Part shown: one piece after another, positions 37,447-50,700 of the stretch
How the letters are laid out: each line of letters begins with the position of its first letter
Position numbering within the stretch: the first letter of the stretch is position 1
DNA from: Aquila chrysaetos chrysaetos
Lineage: Eukaryota; Chordata; Aves; Accipitriformes; Accipitridae
Assembly: GCF_900496995.4 (NCBI RefSeq)
Contig: NC_044005.1
Span: 27,533,363 to 27,597,362 of the forward strand
Direction of reading: 5' to 3'
Length of the DNA: 64,000 nucleotides
Notes under the pieces: generated by a model
What the model was told of the DNA's origin: nothing
The model's input: only the letters and a program-made list of their open reading frames with translations
Databases searched by the model: none
Made by a program: the position numbers and the translations under genes

Positions 37447-40400
37447 GCTGTGGCACTCCTGTGGACTTCAGCATTTCTGAAAGGCTGAGAAAGCAAATTG
37501 AAATCTCCAGGTATGTTGTTCAGCTGGAGTTGGTCACAGAGCAGAACATGGACCAAAGCTATAGAACAGATCTTCACCCAGGACTGGCATCATGCATAGA
37601 GAGTTGCCACAGTATGATTTATAATTGTGATTGCCATAAATGATCCAGAAGCTGCCTTCTGAAAGTCAAAAGGCCTAAACTCCAGCAGAGTATCCACAAG
37701 GGGCTCAAAGCCAGCTTTTCACCAGCATGTTTGTATGGCATCCCATTGCTAGAATCACAGAGTACCCGGCACGTGGTGGCAGACTACAGACATGTGACTT
37801 TTCCTCCCCCTTTTATTTTAAACATACGTAACTTAAATTTGCTTGTGAGATGTTAAATACAGAAATTAAAGATGACATCAACAGTCACTCAGAGAAAAGT
37901 GAACAACTATGGATGCTGCCAGCCTCAGCATTCCAAGTACCTGTCTGTTAGCTTAGCTAATACATTGCAAGAAGACCCCAGTCTTTCAAGAAGGGGCCTG
38001 CTATAAGCACACTTTGGGCATGGTTTTGGGAAAGGCGTTCGCTAAAACATAAGTTGCAACCTACCAAGCATTTCTTTAGGCAGCAGTCGTTTCCTAAGCA
38101 GAATGTGTGCCTGACTGTTTTGTGTTCCTTTTTGCTGCCCTTTACAAGTCTGTGCAGCTATACCGTACATCTGGCTACCAGACCTGATAACTTCATTCAT
38201 TTAGCATCTAGTCATAACACATAGTTGTGCTGGCACAACTAGGCAGCAGTGCCAGCTATTTAAACTCCACTGCCAAAAGAAATGCTTGTCACATTACACC
38301 CACAAGGACGTTAAGGATGCAGTCAGATTAAATGGCTGATCTGATAGCTCACTTTGCTGTGAGAGGCGGTTGTTTCTCTGCTCTCAGCAAGGCACTCCCA
38401 CAGCCTTCTTTCCTCTGATGGTGGTGCTCCTCAGGTTCTTCCCTGAACCAATCCATGACACCAAACCTGAGTTAAATCTGCTCACCAAGAGTCAAGTCTA
38501 GTGTGAGCACAAGGGAGATAGGCACTGCACAGTCTGGGAGACCTGCTGGGCCAGCGAGCTGTTAGAACACCACAGCCCATTTTGTCAGAGTGAGCTTTAA
38601 GGTGTGGTTTCCCATCTGAAAGTTTGGGCTTATCACTTCCTGCACTCTTCTTAGGAACCTCCTCTGAATGCAGAGCTGTGGTGAAACAAGTTGTTTTTTC
38701 AGTTGTTTAATAGATGAAAATAGGGAGAGAGTGGAATTAGCATCAGAAACAGAAGGAGAACAAGAGCAGAAGTAGCTCTGCTTTCTTATCCCTTGTTTGC
38801 TTACACCTTGTCCATTTTAAATTTGTTTTAAACTTCATTTCTGTTTAATATAGTGGAGTTGGACGCATAAAATGGTGTATGCAGCTCTGCATTGCTCTGG
38901 AATTATTCTTAATATATACAGCAGGTTTTCAGGAACAGTGCATCCAATGAAGGGGTTGCAGCTGTTTAGGAAGCCCAAGACTTCTGTGAGGAGAGCAAGA
39001 AGCTATTTGAGTAACAATTTAAAGTGAATCTTGCCATCTCTTTCACACCAAACATATAGAAGCAATGAAAGATCAATTATTTTAAAGAAAGCATCTTGTC
39101 AGGTATGCTAGAAAGCTGGGCTGTAGAATCCTTGTTTTCTTGTTTAATTGGCTGTAGAGAACATCAAGATTGCTTGAATACCTTGAGGCTCCCAAGTGTG
39201 GATCTTGCATTGTCCTAAGCAGAAACAGCTGTAGAGACAACTTTTTCCACCCCATGAAATAGCTGGCAGCTAGCTCATCAAAAATAAGTATCTTCTACTC
39301 ACCATGGAATGTGTAAGGTAAACATGAATTTTTTCATATCATAAGAACAGAGAGGTATTACTCATGTGACTAAGGGAAGCTTTTATCCACTAATGTCTTG
39401 CAATGAACACTTTCCTGCCAGGCATTTGCAGTAATGTTTTTGCTGTAACACACCTTTCCCACTTCCGTAAAACCAAAGACTGCCCTCATGCTACCTTCTC
39501 TGCAAACTGGATTTGAAAATAATTGGCAATTCCCAGCAAGGGGAGGAAGTAGTGCATTCATGCCCTCAGTAATCTTGCCAAGCAGTTTGGAGACTTAGAA
39601 ATTTGCCTTACTGTGAACATTAGTCCACTTTCTCTAGTTAACAGCACAAGTTTGACTGTGGCTAATTAAGCTACCCCTTCTCATATCTCAGGTTTTATAG
39701 CGCTAGGGTGCAAGGTGTGCTTTTGATTGAACAAGTTCAGTCAGCAACAGGAGTCCAAGGGCTGGGGATGGAGCTACCTGCACTTGTCCCACCATTGACA
39801 CCTTGCTGTAAATTCAGGCTGTTTGTTTGAAATATGAAATGTTCATCCTACCTGTACTCCTCCTTACCACAATCTGTTTTGAGATCCATGTTGGGAACTG
39901 CCTCAGTGTCACACCAAACTTCTGTTCCTTCCTCACTAGGAGCTTCTGTTTGAACACGAAGAAAGTAGTTTTGGCCTCTTCTCAACCACAAACATTTCTT
40001 ATTCCCCTTCCTAGTGTTTGGCAAAACTTAGTATATGGTCTGGTCCGCACAACAAGGTGACTGCAAGCGCGTTCATTTTGTCTTCGGTGAACAATTGTAT
40101 TCACTTTTGTATTCTCAGAGAACATAAAGTAGGATGCAGTGGTTACTAGCAAAGCTGTGTTACTCCTGAGAACTAGCTAATTTCAAAATCCAAGAGTTTT
40201 CTTTCAGTCTGAGCCAGTGCTATGACAAAATCTTACTAGATCTTGGGGCTACGAGCCATAAGCAGCGAGGCTGTATTTGAAACAGGAAGGGAAGGTGGGA
40301 TGTTGTATGTAAGGAACAAGCAGCAGCAGCGTAACTGCCACCTGCATAGACACTAGCCCTGAGGAGTACTTAAGGGTTTGGTTTTGTCTGAAGGGAGGAT

Positions 40401-41210
40401 GGTCTAGAAGAAGACAGGTGCCATGCAGAGGAAGTTTCTCTTCTGTGTTCTTTGCCTCAGACTCTGGTACTACAAATGCTAGGTGGGAGCATCTGCTTCC
40501 CAGTACCAAAGTTGCATTAAATCTGAATGCTCAGGGCCTTCCTTTGTCAGTGGCACAATTCATTAACTGAAGCAAAACTGCTGCTTTTTATCAGGGGTCT
40601 GATCCTGCAGTCATGAGAGAAACAAAAACTTTGCTCAAAGGTTTCTTTTGCAAGAAATTGCAGAATTGAGCTCCTGCTGTTTACATCTGAACTACTCAAG
40701 GTGGGTGGGGGATCTAGAGAAGCCCTGTCAAGTCCTCACACTTACCCTAGTGCAATGAGATTATTTATTAGCTTAACTAAAGACTAAGCAGCCTTTTAAG
40801 AGAAGAGTTCTACTTGCAGCCCTGATTTTTATCTCCTCCTTTGTAATGTTTTTTAGCCAGTCACTAACAGGAACTGCCTAATATGAGTGACTGAAGAAGC
40901 ACAAGTAATGGCTTTCAGTTCAAAACTTATGTTTCATTCTTTCTGATGTTAATTCCTGATACTGGTCAACCATATGTGTAAGTCTTGCCCATGGGCAGTG
41001 CTCACTTAATTCTGTGAGTGTCAAATGTCTAATATAGGAGGCTGGTGTTTGGAACCTAAGACAGAATATCTTGAATGTCTATTTTAGTAATTAAAGCATT
41101 TTTAACAATATTCAAGATGATGTGGTGCAGTTTTCTTTCCTACATGTTATTGCTGTCTTGCATCTCTCTCTCATGTTCCACAAGAAACATCATTATTAAA
41201 TAAATGACCA
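37447..41210 (+). other. ENTPD5: ENTPD5 3' UTR and intergenic junction with COQ6
   Basis: AT-rich non-coding sequence after the ENTPD5 stop. Candidate poly(A) signals are ATTAAA at 37865-37870 (proximal) and AATAAA at 41199-41204 (distal), about 430 bases from the opposing COQ6 signal. No exon or repeat was recognised between 37450 and 41600. Which signal is used cannot be decided from sequence. Confidence 0.5.
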
Positions 41211-41628
41211 AGAGAAGGGCAAGGAAGAGGGTGAAAGAGACAGATTAGAGCTTTAAAACATATCTGCCACCATGAGTTGTCTCCCTCAGTGGAAAACTAC
41301 CCCTCCTTTCTGAGTCCAGGAAGTGCTAAGAACCCAGGAGTGACATTACAGCTCTAGAAATCACGTCAGAGAACACTGAAAGTAATTAAGCAGCAAAAGT
41401 TGTAGCTGGCAAAATTCAGCACTGAATTTGCCAAAAGACAGACAGCTGTTTCCATCTCAGTCTTCAATTCAAAAGGCCCAAATTAAAAGCGCATTTTACA
41501 GATAATTCTGTGGCTGAAGACACCGTGGTACTGCAGGAAAAGACCCTAAATCCTCTTGAGGAGAGCAGACGAGACAGAACTTTTGCATAAACCAGTGGAT
41601 TATGTAATACACAGCTCAATCCCTCAGT

Positions 41629-41634
41629 TTTATT
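41629..41634 (-). terminator. COQ6: Candidate COQ6 poly(A) signal AATAAA
   Basis: Minus-strand AATAAA about 100 bases past the COQ6 stop codon (41732-41734). It is the first canonical signal downstream. Confidence 0.6.
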
Positions 41635-41731
41635 GTTAAATTAAAATAACAGAATTCAAAGATTCAAATCAGTCACAGTCCTTACAAGGGCAATGTTCAC
41701 TGGCAAGCTGCTGTTCTGAACTGACAACAGA

Positions 41732-44700
41732 TCACTTGCTGGCAAAAGCCATGATTTGCTCCTAAAAGAGAAGAAAAAGTAATTTGTAAACTTGTTAACA
41801 AGCATACATTCTAGAAAGCAGCTGTAGTCTCCTTCCCTTTATATAAATGGACAGCAGTTCTTTATCAGCCTTTCTAGCCAAGTGCAGAGCACCTACCCCT
41901 GTATGCTAGAAAATTAAAGAAGTTACAGCATTCTTTTCCTTCCCAAGTAGGGCAAAACAGAGGTGTTACCAACAGGTTCTGTGCTCAGAAAAAGAGGTCT
42001 TCATTTGGTTTTCTGCTTTAAACAGGAAAAAAAAATATCTGAGCACTGAACCACCAGCACAGTTCTCCTTTTAGTGCAACTAATAAAGACATCTTGTCAA
42101 TGGCAGCTACTATGCCTTAGGAATTTACTGCTCTTCAACTCGGGTAGTGTCTTAACTGTGACCATAACACAAAGGAAACAGGCCACCTGTATTTAACAGA
42201 AGGCGCCTTGATTTGTGGGATAAAACATTCAAATCCAGAAATGAGGAATGTAATTTGAGGGTGCTTGGGAGCTTTGAGAACAGGTGGCTTAAGAAAACTT
42301 GTGAAAATCCAGCAAGTAGGTCAAGATGGTGCAGAATTTAGGCAGACAGGCTGCAAACAGAGGGTCTGTGTTTAAGACAACCTCCTCACCGCTGCCTTCC
42401 TCAGGTAACTTTCATTATAGAGACCTGCACTTCTGCCATGAGGGAACAATTTCACAAGGCAAAAGGGCACAGAAACAGGTAACTTGTTTGAGCCCTGCAA
42501 CACATCTGTCAAGCCACCTGATGTCTTATTCTTAGTGAAGATGTTTCTTCATAGGGTTGGGCTTTTATAGTGCATTTCTCAAATGCAATTTGAGATTCCA
42601 CATTTTCATTCCATAGCAAAATAAGGTCAAAGACTTCTAGTGACTTCTAATGTCTAACTGCTGATACAGAGTATACACACTTGGATCTCTTATCTTCCCT
42701 TTTGCTGCAGGAGAAACCAGTTACTACTGAGCCATCATTTAGGAACTACTCAGGCTCGTTCAAGACAAAAAACCCTCAGTTTGAACAAGTAGCATTATCC
42801 AACCAAAAACATTTCATTTAAAAGAAAAAAAATCTTCACAGCTTGTGTATGTTTCATGAACAGTTCTGGACTCTTCCTACAGCCCTCACCGAAGTGAGAT
42901 TCTTACTTTGACAGGAGGCAGGGCGTTTGTTGCTTGCAATCCCCATGTCCTCAGCAACACCAAGGGAGCCAGCCTTGTGGAGTAAAGCCTCTTGAGCACA
43001 TCAATAGCAGCTATCAAGGAGACATTGTGCCTCTGACGTTCTGTCTCAAACTTTAAGAGATGTTTTAAGGAGCCTGGAAGAGATAATTGAATGTTCCTAT
43101 TAAAACTGTCTGCCACAAACAATTGTGCATCTTATCTGTATAGCAGTCTCACTGACAACTGAAAACACAAAGAGAACAGAGAAATGGTCCATCTTAATAA
43201 AGGCCTCCTTCCATCACCTCGTACTCTTCATCTGATCATCTCTTTAACTACCATCCTGCAGAATTTTTTTTTAAAGCAGCTTTGAGATTTGTGGGATGGA
43301 AACTGCATCCAAGAATCTTTAACTGCTCCACAGCCAACGGATATCAGATCAGTTCTGCTTCAAAAATGCTTGTGCCTTTCAAACACAAGATAGCAGCACA
43401 CTTAACCTGCAACAGAGGTAATGCTTGTCATGATGTATAGCAGCAAAGGCCTGCAAGACTAATCATCTTACTTCCACTTCATTGTCTTGGATCCTTACCC
43501 AGATCGCTCCCATTGAAGGCTGCTGCACTGAGGTGATGAGCTAAACATGCAATATCACCAAAGCCCAGGTTTACACCTTGTCCTGCAAGTGGGTGGACTC
43601 TGTGTGCTGCATCCCTGGAGCAAGAGAAGACAGAAATTTATATCCCTTCTTGAAGAAAGCCGTAATGGCTGACAAACCCCAGAAGGGATCAGTATAGCAC
43701 TCCTCACCTCTTTGCAAGGAACACCACCTTACAGCAGGAAATAAGCTTTATCCAGTACCTCCTTGCATGCTATGCTGAACTACCTGACTGCCTCTCCAGT
43801 TGTAAAAAGCAAGACAAAGGGGAGATTACAAAAAGCAGTTCTGAAAGGAAAAATTATAAAGAGGTGACTAGCCAAAGTCCTCTCTCAGATCACGTGTGGA
43901 ACAGGCCTTAATGTTTTTGTAAGTGACCTTGGCACAACAGGAGATATATCATTGGCACATTTCTCAAACACAAAGCACGCATTATGCATACAAAGGAGAA
44001 GTGGGATATCATTGAATAGAAACAAAATCAGGTTCTTTTATGAGCAGACTTGTCTAAAGGACAAAGCCAGACATATTGATAAGGGAGTCTTAAAGTTAGA
44101 GAAATTAAATGAAGTTTGAGTATGAAATTTAAGATCATGCACTTTAACAAGCTATAAAGCACAGAGTGCTCCCAAGCACAGAGTCGCTCACAAGTTGGAA
44201 AGATGAAAAGTATCTGAAGTATAATACAAGATCCAAGAATTACTATAAGCTACCAGTGTATTGCAGCTGTGGCGGAGAAAAAAGTACATGCAACCTTAGA
44301 ATGTAAAAGATGAGACATTTCCCTATTTTCTATAGGCCACCGTACAAAAGCCTATGACATGCCATCTAGAATAATTTGTATGTTTCATTGTTTGTGTTCA
44401 AGAAAGGTGAGTTTAAAACTCAAACTGGTACACAGAATGGCTGCTACAATGCTTGGGGAAGTACAGGTCCAGCATGAGATACTGGATTGTTTCACTGGAC
44501 TACACGAACCAGAAGAAGGAAACAATTATCTTGAAATTTACATAGAAAGCAGACACAATGGACAGAGAGCTACTCATACAAGAGGACTTTGTTGGCACAA
44601 GAGCACTTTGTTGGCACAAGAGCACACGGTACAATCTGGGCCTGGGTAAAGTCAAACTGAAACTATAAATTATTTCTAACCATCTAATTTGTTGACTGGG

Positions 44701-47700
44701 AGTCACTATACTCGCATCACTTCTAACCACATGCCACCCACTCACGCAAGGGCTACTGTTGGGGATCTTACCCAATAAGAGCCACGCGGTGCCGGACATA
44801 CTCTGTTGCATGCCCCATTCCAAGAGGGAACGTGGCTCGGCTGTCTGGATCTACTTTAGCAATGCTCGGGGGCAGCTGACGGACTGCAGTGCCTGAGGGT
44901 TTCAGGAGTGAAACAGCAGATCGAAACATGGCCCCAGCAGTATCAATGAAGTCAGAGTGGTTTACGTTGCTCCACTGAAAAAAACCAAACAAATCCTTAG
45001 ATGTTAACCCAAACTAAACATATAAAAATCCAGCTGAAAAAAATCTGAACGAGCTCCAAATACTGAATTTTAACCACTTGGACAAAACTATACAGTAGAA
45101 GAAACTATCTTCATCTATTAGGACATACAAGTTTCCAACTAGGATGAGCCTACCCTTCCCACCTTTCAGAAAGTTAGTTCAATGTCTATGACTTTCAGAA
45201 CTAACCTAATTCAGTCCCAAGGGATCATCCTTTCTTTGCTAAGTGCCTTTTTAATATCGTCCTCACCAGAGGAAGGAACTTGAGAATCCACCTCTCCCAT
45301 TACTATCCTTTAAGCTGTAGGGTTCCATTGTATTTCTTGTGACTACAAGAAAGCCTCATACCCGCCACAAGGCTGATACTCACAAAAGCAGAGTTGATGC
45401 TATCCACAAAACTTTCCTCATCCATAGTGAGAAGTTCTGATGCATGTTCATGAGATGTAGACCAGACCAGAGAGCTCGCAGTGTCAGACAGCTAGTTTAA
45501 GAGAATGTCATAGGTAAGTATCAAGAGAAAAAGAGGCAAAAATAAATGATGACTGCAAGGATTTCTCCACTGCCCTGCCCCACACCACTCCTTCTGTGCT
45601 TTACTCTTCCATCCCAACTTGCTGCAAGTGGGAAATACCAAGGATAAAGTGAGAGTGCAGAAGAGGAAAACAAATGCAATAACTGAAAAGGGCGGATGAA
45701 CAAAATCTTAAGAGACAAAACTAACACAGAAAGGCACAAGCAGAAATAAAGTTCCTAGAAAAAAACAGACAAAAAAAAAAAAAAAAATACAGAGACCACA
45801 AGTCATCTTACCGGAAGAAGCGCAATTGGCCCTGTGGGAAGGAACCTCTGCCACGCTACATTATTGTCTGTGGCCTACAGTGGAAGCAAGTGGACAGTTA
45901 TGAACTAGTGACCTGGATCACCTGCTTAAGCTGTTCTGCTGCTTATGGAAGAGTCAAATAGCAGAATTTCACCTCAGACAAATGAAGAGTTGCCACCACG
46001 GCTGACTGGTCATACCGATGCTCAATGTTCTTAATTTGAGCTTCCTTCCGGACTACAGAGTTATGACCATCTGCACCAATCTGCAAAACAGAGAGAGAGA
46101 TGCAAAGAAACCTCTTCAGCAGCTCCTAAGAAAGCAAATATTCCAGTCTACAAACCTCAGCCCGCATTTACACATTTTTTGTTTATTCAGGGGGAAAAAA
46201 AAAAAAAAAAAATTCCCCAAAACCAGAAAAGTTGGCCCCTTCTGCTCTTGTCCAATTCAGCACAGTCTTCCTGCATCAGGTACAGAAAAGGCTATGCACC
46301 GTGTCCCATAGCATCTCTGACAGAGTTAGCCACTCACCTCACTCAAGCCCTCCACGTGGGTGGAGCGGCACACACGGAATCAGAACAAAATCCAGTGGAA
46401 AAGACTTGGGTGAGAGATGATGCCTGATCAACAGAAATAAAAAGTTTAGTTACCAGCAGTTTGGTCTGAAGTCTGCGTCCATCAGCTAACTCAATTTGGA
46501 CCCAAGGGCTTGTGTCACAGCTGTAAGAGGGAAGGGGCCAGGTATACCCGACTGCTCTGCTCCTGTAGAAAACCTCCACCTGGTCTGATGGGAACACAAA
46601 GTACCATGGTCACAGCATGATACAGACATGAAAAAAGGAAACATCACTACAACAGCAAAGGCCATGCATGTCTTAATGGCACCCTAAGAGCTGACCCTAC
46701 AATTCTCAAGGCACCCTGAAAGAACAGGTCTGGCCAACCCTTTGTCACTGCAAGGCCTGCTCTGCATAGAAAGCTACAGATCTTTTCATTAAGTCTATTT
46801 TTGGAGAAACTATGTTCTGGAGAGCTACATATGAAACTGCTTTCTTGCCGTGTAGCCTTCAGAAGACAGATTTCTTCCCCCTCCACCCCCCACCCCATTT
46901 CAAGAAGCTGCCTATGTCTCAGAGTTACTTGTTAGATGAATTCTCTTTCTCCCTCTCGTAACTTAGCACACACAACAGAAGGCAAGTAACTGAAAGCTCT
47001 CTGCCGGAAATAAAATATTAAAGTTGTCCACTACCTGCTACTGCATCTAACTGTTTTGTGAGAGCAGACATAATGACATCGTTCTCCACTATGTAACCCA
47101 TGTCATCTAAGTCATCTTTCTCAAAAACGATGATAGCTTCAGAACAAGCATCCCACACCTACAAAGAAAAAAATACATTATATGAAGCTACATGATAAAG
47201 AAGTGTTGTTCCTCTCGGGGCTATGAATGTATCCATCTTAACGGGAAAAGGACTTGGCAAGCTAGAAGTACAGAACTAGAGGAAACATCCTGGATTACCA
47301 TTCACTCACAGCTACTGAAGTACACCACATAATTCCTTTCATACAATGATCTAGCTTAATGTAAAAAACTAACTGCAAAGAAAGTTTTTTTTATCCCTAC
47401 TTTCCTGTTGCATAATTAACATATAAAGCTACCCTACCACCTTGTTGTGGTTTAACCCCAGCAGGCAGCTCAGAACCACACAGCTGCTCACTCACTCCCC
47501 TGCAGTGGGACAGGGGGCAGAATTAGAAGGGTCAAAGTGCAAAAACTCGTGGGTTGAGATAAAGACAGTTTAATAGCTAAAGCAAAGGCTGTGTGCACAA
47601 GCAAAGCAAGAATTCATTCACTACTTTCCATAGGCAGGCAGGTGCTCAGCCATCTCCAGGAAAGCAGGGCTCCATCATGCGTAACAGTTCCTTGGAAAGA

Positions 47701-50700
47701 CAAATGCCATCACTCCAAATGTCCCCCCTTCTGCCTTCTTCCCCCAGCTTTTATTGCTAAGCATGATGTTATACGGTGTGGGATATCCCTCTGGTCAGCT
47801 GGGGTCAGCTGTCCTGGCTGTGTCCCCTCCCAGCTTCTTGTGCACACCCAGCCTACTTGCTGGCAGGGCCGTGCGAGAAACAGAGACAGCCTTGGCGCTG
47901 TGTAAGCACTGTTCAGCAATAGCTAATATGTGCCTGTGTTATCAACGGTTTTCATCACAAATCCAAAACACAGCACCGTACAAGCTACTATGAAGAAAAT
48001 TAACTCTATCCCAGCCAAAACCAATACACACCTTTACCTTTATTTCCTGACTAGTACCCATGTCTCAACATCTACAGCTTCCATTAGGAATCAACCTTTC
48101 ATCCTGTATCATCAACACTCTGAGGAAGGGTATTTCTGAGTAGACTGCTACCCCCAAAAAAGTAACAGGAATCATCATAAGCATGACCTGCCCTTTGCCA
48201 AAGAAAAAAACCTTTGGATCATTAATGTAAGTACTTCTGAGAATTCAAAGGAGACAGACACATAGTATATTTGCAGCCCTAAGTAAGGCACCTGCATTCG
48301 CCGGAATGGTTTGAGTCTCAGGCTGCAGACATGATCCCAGGCACCAAAACCTGAAAAAGGACACAAATGCACGGAGATACAGGTTCACATGTGACACTGA
48401 GACCCAAACAAAACTGAAGCTCACTCCACACTCTCCTCCTCCCTCTCTGACTATCAGTGCCCAGACTTTGCTTGCACCATCCCTAGACAGGACCAGGTCT
48501 GCCTCAATACTTTCACAGCTCCAGCATCACATTATTTTACTGTTAACACAAGCCAGTAGAAAAGAAACAAGAGCTTTGCTTTCATGAACACTGTGACTTA
48601 ACAGTCAACTCTCACTGTCCTATCACTGAGTAATAAAACAGACACAGAAATGCACAGCCATCATTGTTCAGAACATTTCTTTCTCTGTAAGGAATCAAGG
48701 CTCAAATCTCTCTTTAAAATGAAAATTAATCAGAAGTGAGTTACCAGACTACAGAGCACTGAGTACGTGCTTCTTTTGTGAACAGAACATTCCCTGATGC
48801 TGTAGAGAGAGCACCTTACAACCTTTCACTAGCCTACTGTCACAAATATTTATATAACAAATCAGACCAAGATACCAGAACACAGATCCCTGTTATCGAG
48901 AGAAGCCTGGTTTAATCACCCCAATTCAGCATACAGAATACTAAGAGACAAAGGGAAATAGTTCCATCGAGTTTAGGATGAAGGCAGCACATGCTCAAAA
49001 GAGTTTTGTTTGCTCAAATATACTGTTAAAAATGCAAACAACAGAAATCATACTTACTGCTTAGGAGGGTTGCTGATCCTGGGGAGATGGAACTGACCCT
49101 GTTGCTGTAACTGTCTGGCATGCGATCATATTCTTTCCTAGGACCAGCCTCCAACAAAGCAATCTTCTTATCATGGAAGTGGATATCATGCCCTAAAATA
49201 AGCAAATATATGCTTTGTTATAATGCTCCTGCCAAAAATCTCATTTCTTATTTCTGTATCAGTAATGCCTATGCGTTTTTGTAGTAAGATAAGAGTAGAT
49301 GCAAAACTTAATAAACGCATTTACAATATAGGTTTTGACCAGGCAGGTAAACTTTTGTATTTTAAAGCTTTATGACTACAATCCCATTACTGAGATGAAC
49401 AACCCTTTTGCAGTTAAAGCATGGATTAAACATTTTGGTTTTTTACAAAGTTTACATTTCTGTACAAATTTGTGCCAATTTTGTTATGAAAGTTCATTAC
49501 TGAAGTATTAACAAGTGAAATCTGCAGTGTTTACTCCATGCACAGAACACATTTTTCAGACCTTAAACATAAATTCACCTATTAGAACAAGAGATCAAAA
49601 TAAAAATTCTATGATACTTAGCAACTACATTAATGTTTTCGTTATCCTTATATTCTGACAGTGGAATAGCACAGGCAGTTTAGACTTTGACTTTCAATTA
49701 AAGAGAGCGGAAAAAAAATCAAGAGATGACTCAAGTAAAGAGTAAATCACACTACAGCTGAATTAGCCATGCTTGTTGCATCTGACCGCTATGGCTGCGG
49801 AAGGTACCGAGACCAGAAATGGTGTCCTTGTAACATCCAGAGTTTACTACTACAGCAGTCCCAGTAACCGCAGTATCCTGAACATATTTTCTAGATCATA
49901 CATAACATAACCTCATCTCTTGAAAGGTCTCAAACCTTCATCTTAGCCTTAGATACCACTGCTGGAGGGGATCCTTATGCTGTCTCAATTCCACTGTGGT
50001 CTTGTTTAACAATACAAGCAGAAGAATGATAAGTTTGCAAGATAAACCCTTATACTTGAAAAGCACTTATTGCTTAGGATCTTTGCTCTTTTGCTCTTCT
50101 TTGCACTCTTCTCTTTAGGCTTCTGTCACTATTACACCCTTCTGAATCAATGTTCCAAATAAAGCAGCAGCCAATACTCTCAGGGTCTCTAGTGATGCAA
50201 ACCAAGCACAAATCCATTTTAATTTAGTAGTCCAGCATTTAACATATAGGGTTGGAGAATGAAACTTAGGATCAGAAACGCATTTTCAACAACTATAGCT
50301 GAAATTATCCATCAGTGATTTAAGGGTGACCACGTTTGACAGGAACGCTACAAGTAGTCTACAGAATTCAAACTGATAGCTACATGAACATATATACACG
50401 CACACACACATAAATAGGACATGGCTTATCATAACGATCAGCTAACCAAACAGCTTTAAGTCAACTTTAGAGTGCTGTCACAAGGGGATACAGGAATAAG
50501 GAAATTCCACAACGGGGTCTCGAACATTAAGGGCCTAAATGGTAACTATATAGTTATCTCACACTATCACCAACACGGATTAATAATTACGGTCGACTTA
50601 TAATAATACCCGATACTCCACACACTGAAACACGAAGGTTTTGGGAAAGCTCCCAGTTTGAAGTTTTTCGCAGAGCTGGTGAGACAGCGAGGACAGCGGG